Positions 34,728 through 44,503 of a stretch of DNA of 64,000 nt are shown piece by piece. The DNA lies in the NCBI GenBank assembly GCA_011032825.1, contig JAADJZ010000014.1:806001-870000 (forward strand), written 5' to 3'. The notes under the pieces are model-generated. The model saw only the letters and a list, made by a program, of their open reading frames with translations. It was not told where the DNA came from and made no database searches. The position numbers were made by a program, and so were the translations under genes. Position 1 is the first letter of the stretch. Every line of letters starts with the position of its first letter. The stretch is from Massariosphaeria phaeospora (Eukaryota > Ascomycota > Dothideomycetes > Pleosporales).

Positions 34728-36211
34728 TGCTAGGTGAGGGGTACAGTGCTTCCGGGGGTTACATGACTTACCCGAGTATTCATATGGACCCGGGCTCCGA
34801 TTTCGCTTCTGACCAAGCGATAGACGAAAGTAAAAATATTGACAAAACCGAACAACATAGATATGATGGTGCACCTGTAGACGATAGAACACACGGAGAT
34901 ATGGACGTACAATACAACAACAAAGCACACGCAAACAAACGTGTAAGGAAAAACACGTATCGCCCTAAGGAGAACTCAACACAGCTTCCTTGTGGAATAG
35001 AAGCGGCTCAGCTGAAGGGAAAAGAACCTAAGCAATCCAAAGGAGGTGACTCAACAAAAGACTTCTATGAAGAGCTTCTTGCAAAGGAAATGACCCAGGA
35101 GTTCAATCGTCATCGCACGACCTACTAAGCTCAACTCGATCAGTACGCGCGTCATCATCGTGGCGAGAAAGATAAACTCAAAGACAATTTTGGCCCGATA
35201 TATCTCCAACGAGGTATAGATCTCACTAGACAGTTGATCGAATTCGAGCAGGCCGTCAAGCGAATGAGAAGATATGCTAAGGCGATGGGCGTTGGTGCTA
35301 AAGAAGCATTGAACAACAACACCCAAGATTCCGACTTCGTTTCCGTTACCGACGAAGGAGTCCACGAGGGATACTTCAGATATGACATCGAAAAATGTGA
35401 TAGAAAGTGGATCGAGGGTTGGATGGAAACCCTCACTGCTCCTACCCTTGAGGACATCAACGAGCCGTCTGCTGAATCTGTTCCTGCTCAGGAGAATTAC
35501 GATGGAGTCGGAGTCTACAATAGTATCAGCCAGGTCGAATACAGGCCTAGCATGAAGAGGAAGATTGCTCAAGAGAATGACCATAGAGTCGGTGTGCAGA
35601 ACAGCGTCGATCAGGTTGAGCGGCAGGACAGCGTCAACCAAATTGAACCACAAGACAGCGTCAGCCGGATCCAAGATGAGCCTTACTTCTGTAAAAAGAG
35701 AAAGAGGACGGCCTCCGAAGAGACCGAGACGCAGGGAAATATGCAAGATGTTGGATGCCAGACTGAGGAGCCCATGGGAAAGAAGATGAGAACGATTGCT
35801 GGAGAGGCGGACGAACCGGTTCGAATGCAAGATAGTAGCACCCAGACCGAAGAGCGCCTGTCAGGTTTGGTGAGGCTGAAAGAGCGGCAAGAGCGGCGAT
35901 GCGCCGGATTATGGGCGCAGATGAAGACAACGTGCAAAAGGCTCAAGAAACTAGTATATGTGGTGCCGATACTACTGGTACGGCCTGTGACGCAGCTTCA
36001 CTCGAGCATCCCACAGGAAGAAGTGCCCGAAATCGGCGTTGATCAGATCATGTCCGACGTTGTCGAACACCAGACCGCTTGTGATAGGGGAGGAAACCAG
36101 CCCACGTTCAACGTTGGTGGGCAGCAGGCCTCTTCTAACGTCTTTAGAAACACCCTCGAGCGCAACGTATGTGATCTTAGTCGAATCTGCAGTCTTCTAG
36201 ACAATTGTTAA
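34728..36211 (+). CDS. 3' exon(s) of the coiled-coil gene
   Basis: A single frame runs from 34728 to the stop at 36209-36211, broken only by TAA 35126-35128. The TAA lies in TACTAAG, which resembles a branch site, with CAG acceptor at 35141-35143; a GTAAGG donor at 34943 would give a 201-bp intron that keeps the frame. Otherwise the TAA is a CAA-to-TAA nonsense mutation. The product is polar, with Asp/Glu/Lys/Gln-rich segments, internal 9-10 residue repeats around 35510-35670, KKRKR at 35693-35707, and GCQTEE / STQTEE motifs at 35753-35770 and 35837-35854. It ends three bases from the stop of an opposing ORF. Confidence 0.5.
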
Positions 36212-36213
36212 CG

Positions 36214-36705
36214 TTAATAGTTCCCGAATGTAACGGCCCCGTTCGGGCCACCCCAACATCTGTCATTTGGCGGATTTCCGGGCATAGCGTGAGTGCTTGC
36301 CTTGAAGATTCTGTGATTCAGTCCAGCCTTTTGACGAGCTCTCGCTTTCAATGCTAGGAGTGCATGGGCTTTATTTGCGACGGCGTCCACTAAGTCCAGG
36401 TAGGCACGCTCTGGTATGCCCAGCCATCCTCCAGACGGAAAGTTCAAATCTCGGTATAGGACCCGTAGTACAGCAAGCCAGCCGCCGCCGTGGTATTCGC
36501 GCGAATTGTCATAGATAAGTGGAAGCCTCAGTCGTAACGATCTTTCGAATCATGTGTACCTACTCCGTCGAGGAATGCGACAAACTACAATTCATGTCAG
36601 CCACGAGCTCTGGGCTATTTTTTGAACTTCGACTCGAAAGCAGTAACCAACGTGTCTGACCTGGCCCGGAATTGCAGGTATCAGATAGGATTGGTCCGAG
36701 TACAC
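36214..36705 (-). pseudogene. Broken minus-strand ORF, tail to tail with the coiled-coil gene
   Basis: From just after a possible CATAG acceptor (36710-36706) a frame of 164 codons runs to TAA at 36216-36214. It has only two stops, TGA at 36594-36592 and TGA at 36552-36550. The last 112 codons are clean (SLRLRLPLIYDNSREYHGGG, later NFPSGGWLGIPERAYLDLV and NPPNDRCWGGPNGAVTFGNY) and look protein-like. I do not recognise the family. Its stop is two bases from the stop of the opposing gene, within the palindrome TTAACGTTAA (36208-36217). It could be a decayed gene or a 3' exon with the TGAs inside an unseen intron. Confidence 0.4.
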
Positions 36706-37434
36706 CTATGGGCGAGGCACGGTCCTCAGTCATGCCCTTTTGTAACATTGTCCGCCATGGACAATGATCACTTTTTTGCACAGGATGTCTAGTATCCTCG
36801 ACGATGTATTTCCACAAGATCATCGTCGAGATCCATAGTCTTCCAGCTCATTGGAGAGCAAGGGTTAGAACATCTTCCAACGTTTAGCGCTAGGAAGCGA
36901 ATCCTCATCATAGAAGAGGGGATCCATTAGGGCTCTGCAAAGAAGTCCACAAAGAGCAAAGACGACGGGTGAACAAAACGTGTGAAAATCTTTGCAACGA
37001 CCCTGTCCGAGTCACAACGACGAACCACTCATTCAGCCCACGGGGCTGAGAATAAATGGGGCTCGTCGCGATGAGCACGCGAAAATTCTTTATCTTGACC
37101 CCGGCCACATTAATGCAAAACGGAAGAGGGAAGAAGATTGCGGCAAACCACATGTCTTCTACCCTCAGTGCCGACTACGGTGAAAACTTAGTCTGAAAGA
37201 CCCATTGGATTGGGCAGAGCGACAAGCCAGAAAGCTGAGATGCTTGATGGCGGGTGAGATGCTTGATGGCGGGTGAGATGCTTGATGGCTGGGATGCTTG
37301 ATGGCTGAGAGACGATGGTGAGAGTCAAGGTTGAAAGTCGTCGGGATGGATGACATCGTCACATCTCGCAACGAGTAGCCGTATCGAGAAGTCGGGCACG
37401 TGCGGGTTCTCCTCCCGACACTACGGCGACATTT
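36706..37434. other. Stretch without a supported gene
   Basis: Several frames of 60-87 codons overlap without motifs. One minus-strand frame (37153-36908, 81 codons) starts with a hydrophobic segment like a signal peptide, but it lacks a clear partner exon and has no family match that I can see. A short minisatellite lies at 37237-37310. Confidence 0.35.
37237..37310. repeat. 19-bp minisatellite, about 3.8 copies
   Basis: Unit GAGATGCTTGATGGCGGGT at 37237 and 37256, then variants ending GGCTGG and a shortened last unit. Confidence 0.85.
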
Positions 37435-38209
37435 GCACTAAATAAGAGGTGTACACCCCTAATTAGAGGTGTATACACCTCTTATCTATCTCAATTGGCA
37501 GAGCGCTGAGATGGCCGCTGAGATGGCTGCCCCTGAGTGGCCGCCGAGATGGCTGCCCCTGAGTGGCCGCCGAGATGGCTGCCCCTGAGTGGCCGCTGAG
37601 ATGGCTGCCCCTGAGTGGCCGCGGAGAGCCGGCGCCCGAGGGCAACTATATAGGCAGCTCTACCCCCTCATCTCGCTCATCACCTCGCTCATCACCTCGC
37701 CCATCTCCTTCGTCTCCTCAATCTCATCCACCTACTCTGCGCCTGCGTAGCCATCTGCTCTATGCGCAATCTTACACTGAGTAGGCAATCTTTACTGCTA
37801 ATTAACTAATTAAGTACTAATTTGCACGGCGCAGATGGTAGATCAGATAGATAAGATTGAGGAGACGAAGGATATAGGCGAGATAATAGGCGAGATAATA
37901 ACGTCGATGAGGCAGTTTGGATTCTAGGGGTAGGGAGTCGCCGCCAGAGCCAGCGCCGCCAGAGCCATAGCGCATAGCAGTAGGAGGGGTGGGGGGGGGG
38001 GTCAACCGTAGCTAGCTCTAGTCAATCAACCACAGTTCAATTGCGCTCACGTTGTTCCCCACTTTGCTCGTGCCTATTAAATCGTACCTGTACGCAAAAC
38101 CCTGCCAAACATCGCTTTAAAACCCCCTATATAAGGGGTGCGTACACCCCTTATAGCGTCCCATATTTACCCCTAATTAGTGGACCGTTTTCTACCCCTT
38201 ATTTAGTGC
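37435..38209. mobile_element. Small TIR element (775 bp) with internal minisatellite
   Basis: Ends match as inverted repeats: GCACTAAATAAGAGG on the left and CCCCTTATTTAGTGC on the right. Near each end is a short palindrome, GAGGTGTATACACCTC (left) and ATAAGGGGTGCGTACACCCC (right), and the word CCCTAATTAG. It has no transposase frame. It contains four 26-bp repeats and, further in, a pair of inverted segments (CCTTCGTCTCCTCAATCT at about 37708 and its complement at about 37857). I found no convincing target duplication, so transposon status is likely but not certain. Confidence 0.5.
37514..37617. repeat. 26-bp minisatellite, four copies
   Basis: Units at 37514, 37540, 37566 and 37592, each GCCGCYGAGATGGCTGCC followed by CCTGAGTG. 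They differ only at the Y. Because 26 is not a multiple of three, a coding role is unlikely. Confidence 0.92.
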
Positions 38210-38565
38210 GCGAGGCGCCGTAGTGGAGGTCGCACAAGTTATGTTCCATTCACGCGCAATTGTTCATTGTTACGATAGAATGCATAGACTAAAAGTCGCT
38301 GGTTGAATAGATTACATAGAAAAGGCTGTTTTTCGGTTGAACAAGTGCATGTCGGTCAATATACCTACTTATGCGTGTAGTCTGGTCGAAAGTGGACTCT
38401 TATATGAAGAAGTTACCATCGACATGCATACTGCGTAGACATGTAAACTTCGCTGAATGCTTTTTAGTAAGTTCGTCTAAGGCTGGTGTTCCACTGAAAC
38501 TCACTCAGTCACGCAGGTGGTGACCTCGGCAGGCTTGGAATATCCGAATGTCAAATTAAAGCATA
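38210..38565. other. Intergenic region downstream of the P450 gene
   Basis: No gene seen. It should contain the 3' UTR and poly-A signals of the minus-strand P450. Confidence 0.5.
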
Positions 38566-40281
38566 TCACTCCACACTCTTCATCCTAACCATTAACCCAC
38601 CCTTCGGCCTCGCCGTAATGCCCCCCTGAATCTCCAGCTTATACCCCGGGTCCTCAAACTCCATCTCGAACTTACCCACTAGCGCCGCCACTAAGCACGC
38701 AAACTCGGCCTTTGCAAAGTCCTTGCCGATGCACGAGCGCGGGCCGTGCAGAAAGGTTGTGACTGCGTAGTTAGAATCCGCGCCGCCGGTGTTCGCTTTT
38801 CCGGCGCCCATCCACCGGTCGGGGTTGAACTCGCGTGCGTCGTCGCCCCACATTGCCTTTGACGTGTTGATGGCCCAGGGGCAGATGATGATAGTAGTGG
38901 AGGCGGGGATGAAGTGGCCTTGGATGGTGGCGTCGTGTTCGGCTTCGCGCAGGGTGATGGGGACGGGGGGGAAGAGACGAGTTGTTTCGTTGAGGACTGC
39001 GTTCAGGTATTGTAGTTTGTCGATGTCGGTGGAGGAGACTTGGGCATCGGGGTCGTTGATTGCGGGGAGCTGGGTGTGGATTTCCTCGCGTAGACAGGTT
39101 TGTGCATCGGGGTGCTTGCATAGTAGGTATACGGCCCAAGCCATGGCTGAGGCGGTGGTTTCGTGGCCGGCCGCGAGGAACGTCATGAGTTGGTTAACAA
39201 GGTCTTCGTCGCTGAAGCCGCCGGATTCGAGGGCCACGGAGAGGATGTCGAGATCAGTTCGACCACCTCCCTTTTCGAGCTTGGCTCGCTTGTCGCGGAT
39301 GAGGTCTGCCGCGACTCTCTTAATTGTCTTGATTGCTGTGCTCATCTGCTCGTTGCGCTTCATAGGCAACGCTTTGAGAAACCAAGAAGGGAGGAAATTG
39401 GCAATGAGCTGGAGGATCTGGTCGCCCCGGCTAGCACCGAAGATGGTTCGGTACGTCGTGTAGAGTTCGTTCGTGTTGTCCGCAATAGCATTGAAATCTT
39501 TGCCCATTCCTGCCATGCCGATAATATCGAGAGTTGCACGGGAGGACCAGTCACGGATTTCGACGACGGACGATGATTCTGGGTCTTCCTTTATCGATGC
39601 GCTGATGGCATCAGCCATCTCGCGTGATTTGCTCCAGAACACCGGATATAGATCTTTGACATGGCGGAAGGAGAAGGCCGGCATCAAGGCCCTTCGCTGG
39701 CGCTAAAACCGGGTTAGTCTCGTGTTGCAAGGGAGGTACACAATTGCCCACCTTGTGCTCATCGCCCTCAGCTAACAGAATCCCAACACCCAAAAGACGA
39801 CCTAGTCCTGCTCTCAGCCGTTGCGGTTTGATAAATTCATAGTTCTTTTGAGCAAGCACTTCCGCCAGCGCTTTCGGCGAGGTGATCAGGATACGCGATT
39901 CATTGAACATCCAGCGATAGTACAGGACCCCATCGTTCGGCACCTCATCCATCCAGTCTCTTTGTGGTTCACCAGTCGTTTCGCGGTAAATTCTTCTGAA
40001 ATGACCGAGCAGCCAATGCGAGCCCTTCAATAAGTTTAGCAGAGGCTTTGGACACTGGCATGGCAAATACAAACCGGAGGCTGTGGCAAATGACGCAGAG
40101 GACTCAAGAACAGAGGATACACAACCACGCTCCATGATAACTGCACGAAGAGGTGTACTAGGAACAGCATCGCGATGCTCCAGAACAGAGAGCGGGATAG
40201 GGCGTATTGTGGGGCATAGCGCGACGTCAAAACAGAGATGACAGCTGCCGACAGCAGCAGGACACGTTTCTGCACAGCCAT
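38566..40281 (-). CDS. Cytochrome P450 monooxygenase (three exons, 538 residues)
   Basis: A membrane-bound haem-thiolate oxygenase: it would insert one oxygen atom from O2 into a substrate using electrons from NADPH-P450 reductase at the ER. Exons 40281-40075, 40024-39752 and 39702-38566, with introns of 50 and 49 bp. Hydrophobic N-terminus (about residues 31-57) then a Pro-rich hinge HLPQPP. I-helix AGHETT (338-343), K-helix ETTR (399-402), FNPDRW (452-457) and haem loop FLHGPRSCIG with the haem ligand Cys484 (codon 38733-38731). All key residues are intact and length is normal. Start chosen at 40281, since the ATG at 40407 lies only about 15 bases from a TATA box. Substrate unknown; no synthase or transporter neighbours are in the window, so a secondary-metabolite role is only a possibility. 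Confidence 0.93.
39703..39751 (-). other. P450 intron 2 (49 bp)
   Basis: Donor GTGGGC, branch-like GACTAACCC, acceptor TTTTAG. Splicing gives GDEHK-RQRRALMPAF, the usual helix C region. Confidence 0.9.
40025..40074 (-). other. P450 intron 1 (50 bp)
   Basis: Donor GTTTGT, branch-like TGCTAAACTT, acceptor TTGAAG. Splicing joins CCG to GGC and gives LPQPP-GSHWLLGH, as expected for the family. Confidence 0.88.
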
Positions 40282-40420
40282 GACCGGTCGAAGAACTGTA
40301 CGTGTGAAGCAAAGAAGGAAGAAATAATGCAGAGAGACGTTCGAGAACCTAGATGAGATTTCTCCCAACACTACCACATTTAATACTCGCTCTGTTTGAG
40401 AAAGCAACCTCCAGGGCTGC

Positions 40421-40428
40421 TATATATG
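40421..40428 (-). promoter_or_regulatory. TATA box candidate of the P450 gene
   Basis: TATATATG/CATATATA about 140 bases before the chosen start codon, implying a 5' UTR of roughly 100 bases. Confidence 0.5.
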
Positions 40429-42112
40429 TAGGCGCAGCCTAGGCTTCGGGACAACGCGAATCCGACTGAGGCGGCGCTACGGGGCCCTTGGCGCACGGGA
40501 GGATAATCCTGCCGAGAGCCTGCGGACGAACTATCGCACTGAGTTTTTCGTGTGTACAAAGGTACTCGGACGCCGGTTCAGTAAACCTTTGTCGAACGTA
40601 GGACTTAGAAGAAGCGAGGGTTGCACGTTGTTCTGCAATACTAATGCCGTCTTGGCATGCGCGAGGCGCTCCACAAGTATTTCTCGTGCAAGCTAAACTA
40701 TTTCTAGTTAGTCTAAAGGCTTCGCTTTATACAAAAAGAAAGCTTAATAATTTTATGCGTTACATAGATTCTACTAGCGCTAAAATAAAGCTTACTACTT
40801 TTAGAATAAATATAGTTACGTTAAAAGTAATAGATATAACGAGTTGTAATAATATCTTGTAATAATTGTGTATCTTGTTTTGTTTCTAGCATCTCAACGA
40901 GGTTGAAACGCGAGAAAGCTTTGCGCGCTAGTTTATCTAGAAACAAAAAGTTACATACTATATTTTAGCAGCTTTATCTAATATCTCTTAGATTTTACTT
41001 CTAATCTAATATACCTTTTTAGCTTAAGCTTTTACTTAGCTTTAGGCTAAATTGTTTAATTGCGCGTTTTTAAAAGCTAAGAGCAAAGCTCTTTCTATTA
41101 CTTTAAGTTGCTTAATTTAATTAAGTATTTCTTTTATTGTACTTTTTTTAACAACAAGGCGGTTTTTAATGTCTACTAGTTTAATATGCTCAAAAAACTA
41201 GAGCATTTTGTTAGCAAAAAAGAATTTAGTAAAGCTATTTGCAATTATATTGTTTGTTAGCGTGTAAATTACTTTAATAGTGCTTTTTTAAACTTTTTAC
41301 TTTAGCTAGTAATTGTAGATATCTACATGTTAGAGCTTAGTTGTAAGCTAAAAAGTATTTTGAGTAACTAGTTTTATTATTTGCTTATTGTTGCATTGTA
41401 TTATAATTGTTGCGTTGCTAAGCTTAATTTTAATTTTAGTGTAAAAGCGTAGAGTAGTAAATAGATATAAGTTAAGTTAAAGTTAAGTTAGCTTACGTAA
41501 AACTCTAGTGCTAACTTAACCTATACCTACGCTAAAACGTTTTAGCGTAGGTATAGGTTAAGTTAGCACAAACCTCTACAATTTTATATTTTAATATAAT
41601 TTTTTTTTATAATTATAACAGCTAGTTATAATAGGTTTATTAACCTAAAAGTAGTACTTATAACCTAACTTTAACCTACGCTTTGATTACTCTAACTTAA
41701 CTTTAACTTTAGGTTTGTGCGATTCTAACTCAACTTATACCTAATAATAAGTACTTTCTACTTATTCGCTAGCGTATAAAAAGCGTACAAGAAACTTTGC
41801 TTTTTTCGCTACTTGTGCTAGTAAAAGTAGTTTAGCTTTAGTTGTTAACGTTGTAATAGTATTTTATTTATTTACTTTTTAAGCAATTGCTTTTTTAAAT
41901 AGCTTTATAATAAAACTTTGTAAGCTTTTTTAATCTAGTGTATTGTTAGCAAACAACGCGTTACTAGCTACTACTAAGTTTTTTTTTTTTACTAAACTAT
42001 AAACTATTCGTGCGAGTAGCTTGTAGGTATAGAAAAACGCAGTTAGCAGCAAAATAGTACTTAAAGCTTAGGTTAATAAAAAAGCGTACAAGTTAAAAAG
42101 TTGCAAAAGCAA
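40429..42112. other. Right compartment boundary and AT-rich DNA without a gene
   Basis: GC-balanced until about 40690, then AT-rich. No transposase or pol motif recognised. Holds a perfect 62-bp palindrome at 41508-41569 and scattered TTAACTTTAAC/GTTAAAGTTAAG words at 41465-41720. Confidence 0.45.
41508..41569. repeat. Perfect 62-bp palindrome
   Basis: Left half begins GTGCTAACTTAACC and ends CGCTAAAAC; right half is its exact reverse complement, with no spacer (centre AACGTT). No mismatch despite the RIP-mutated surroundings. Confidence 0.95.
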
Positions 42113-43964
42113 TAACGTATTAGATTATTACCTTAGTTAGACTATTACCTTAGTTAGTTTTCTTTAGCACAACTAACTTATCTTAAAGAACATTAAATTA
42201 ATTGCTATTAAACAAGAAACCTGCGTACGTCGTGCTAGCTTTAGATTTAAAAGCTTTTTTTGTATTTTTTTAACAAGTTTAAGCATTGTGCCTTGTATTA
42301 TTACAGTTTTTATAGCGTCGTAGAGCTAGTTGTGCTTTTTCTTAACTCTTTTTACTACGCGCTTTTTTTAATAGCTAAAGTGCTATAAACGCTTTAGCAG
42401 CTACTTGCGCTAATTTATTACTATACTCTATTGTGCTACTTGTTTAAATTTGCTTTTGTTTTTGTAATTTTCTTTTTGTTGCTTCTTTAATAGTTTTTTT
42501 AAAGCTAGAGATTCGATTGCGCATTAGCTTAACTTAATAGGCTATCTAGTAAAACTCTTTAACAAGCTAGTTAACTTTATTCTTTAAAAATAATAGAGAA
42601 GAACTAAGCTTAGTAGTAATAAGCTTTAATTGCGATTTAAATTTAAGCGTATTAGTTGAAGTCTTTAACTGCTATAGCGTTTCTAGTGCAAAAAGTAGTA
42701 GTAGAGTACGTAGCCGTACTTTAAAGTAATTAAAAACTACTTGCGCGTTAATAGAAACTAGCTTTAAAGTTTTAAAAGCTTTTTTGCAGTTCTTTGTTGT
42801 AAACACTTTAAAAAACGCGTTTCTAAAAGCTAGCAAAAAGCTTTTTTTGTTAATATAGAAAAGCGCTAGCGCGCTAAGTTTCAAACGCGTTAAAAGTACT
42901 TTAGCTTTAGTAGCAAAAAGCAAACTACATCTAGCAGCTAAAGAATATAAAATAAATAAGCTAGCATGCAAAGCGTAAAAATTTTGTTTTTAAAGCAATA
43001 GTTTTTAAAATTTTATAATTAGTAGCTTTTATAGTCGTCTAGAATAAGTAGCTAATAACTTTCTACTTAACGCGCTTTTGTATGCGCGTTAAAATGCTTT
43101 AACTAGTTAAAACTAAAAGCGTTGTTTGTTTAGCTATTTTTAAAAACTAAAAGCTTTTAATTGCTAAGTATAGAGTTCTTTTTGTACTATGCTAAAATGT
43201 AAACGCACTTTTTGTAGATAATAAAAAGCAAAATCGCGTACTTTGCAGCGCAAATGCTTTGGATAACTATTACCTACTTTCAATTGCCTAGCTAGATTAG
43301 ATTAGGTTAAGTACGTTTTTAAAAGCTTGTAACAACTTTTATAAACCTAATTACGCTTATTTAAAAGCTAGTTTTATTAAAGTTGTACACGTTATTCTTG
43401 TAGATGCTGTACTTAGCTTTAGTATCTTTAACAAGCTTAAACTACGCGCTAATTACTTTAGAATTTTTTCATTATATTCTTTGCTAGTTTTTTGCTTAAT
43501 TAAAAGCTATTTTAGGCTTTTTTAAACGCGTTACAAATCTTGTAGCTTATTTTTTGCCTACTAGCTTTTTACTTTGCGTAGCTACTAGTTTATTTTCTAT
43601 ATTTTTTACTTTAAACAGCTAAAGTGCAAATTCTTGCAAATTAAAGTTAAGAATATATTAGACAATTGTTTGCTTTTTAGTTGTAGTAAGCTTTTAGCAG
43701 CTATTGCGTTTATATTTAAAAAATACAATTTTATTGTATTAATTAGTTAACGTTGTATGTAGTACGTTAAATACTTTAGCAACGCGTTAAAAGCTTTAAA
43801 ATTTGTAATTATAATAAGTAGAAAGGGCAAGCTTAATTTAGCTTTTTTAGTTAAATGCTATTGTGTTTTGTTGTTGTAACATATTGCGTTAATAGAGTTA
43901 GTAGTGCTTTTAGCAAAAACTAACTAAAGTAATAGTTTAACTAAAGTAATAATTTAATACGTTA
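42113..43964 (-). mobile_element. Pogo/Fot1-like transposon D2 (1852 bp)
   Basis: Ends TAACGTA (42113) and TACGTTA (43958-43964). TIR doublet ATTACCTTAGTTAG, twice at each end. It shares its terminal TA with element D, which starts at 43963. The transposase reads on the minus strand and is highly similar to that of E although the TIR doublets differ. Confidence 0.83.
42160..43900 (-). pseudogene. Pogo-like transposase of D2
   Basis: An open stretch of 99 codons (42971-42672) gives the C-terminal part: FYINKKSFLLAFRNAFFKVF, then KAFKTLKLVSINAQVVFNYF and a Leu-rich RTLLLLFALE. E carries nearly the same residues. Upstream parts are visible only through stops, mostly TAG. In the family this region follows the DDE core. 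Confidence 0.7.
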
Positions 43965-44503
43965 ACGTACTTTACGAGCTCGCCGAATACACAGGTTCGT
44001 CGAACACTTTTGCTAAGCTTCTACTAAAACTACTTTATTCTAGCGCAAAACAGCTTACTTTAGCTCTATATAGAGCAATCTAACCTAAGATATTATTTAG
44101 AGTTTACTTTTGCTACTTGCTTATACGTACGTGCGTTATGCTTAGTTTAACTACACTATTTACACTACTTTTAAAATAGTTTACCTACTTTAGCGCGCAC
44201 TTGCGTTTTTAGCTTTTTTTTATTACTACGCGCTCTAAACTCTTTTAGAGCAGTTAAACGAGCTTTATTCTCAACTATTAAAGTTTTTTCTGCCTAAACT
44301 CGCTTTCTTTTATGCGATCTACGTTGCGTAGCAGCTTTGTTTGCTGCTTAAAGCTTTGCGATTTCTTTTTGCGCTAACACTAGCTTGTGCGCGATAATAG
44401 CTGCTCTTTTTAAAACCTTTTTAAAGGCTTCTACTATAGACGTTAGTAAGCTATTTATATACTTTTAAATTCTTGCTTTTACAAGCGTTAATTGCGACTT
44501 TAG

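Larger units (their letters stand above)
32053..36211 (+). pseudogene. Host gene for a coiled-coil protein, split by transposon P4
   Basis: Unrecognised gene, partly reconstructed. Exon 1 runs from ATG 32053 (or ATG 32176) to 32466 and resumes at 34581 after P4; removing P4 plus one TA keeps the frame (codon CTA at 32464-32466, then CTG). A likely intron at 34633-34727 joins it to a long frame ending at TAA 36209-36211. Visible protein: a charged helical N-part (KEEYWDIKDVF...EGELTKLKKPLTQQQKEE), a basic region, later KKRKR (possible nuclear signal), short repeats of the form NSVDQVERQ / DSVNQIEPQ, and two QTEE motifs (GCQTEE, STQTEE). In-frame TAAs lie at 32158-32160 and 35126-35128; both could be CAA-to-TAA changes, and the second may lie in an intron. 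The 5' end is uncertain. No catalytic domain is seen. Confidence 0.5.

Noticed and set aside
35051..35946. Minus-strand ORFs of 87-259 codons
   Set aside because: Antisense shadows of the 3' exon of the coiled-coil gene.
36908..37153. Possible small secreted protein (81 codons, minus strand, hydrophobic start)
   Set aside because: No conserved features, no cysteine pattern and no splice partner; kept only as a note in the unassigned stretch.
37237..37617. CRISPR array
   Set aside because: Contiguous minisatellites without unique spacers in a eukaryotic sequence.
37563..37784. Ser/Pro-rich ORF of 73 codons
   Set aside because: Encoded by the 26-bp minisatellite and a low-complexity CT-rich stretch; no support as a gene.
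38771..39706. ORFs on both strands over the P450, up to 224 codons
   Set aside because: Shadows of the long third exon; the minus-strand P450 frame carries all motifs.
40279..40407. Upstream P450 start at 40407
   Set aside because: It lies about 15 bases past the TATA candidate; the start at 40281 gives a normal N-terminal membrane anchor.
41465..41720. Degenerate telomere repeat (TTAGGG-like) array
   Set aside because: TTAACTTTAAC words are irregular and can arise from AT bias; no phased hexamer array.
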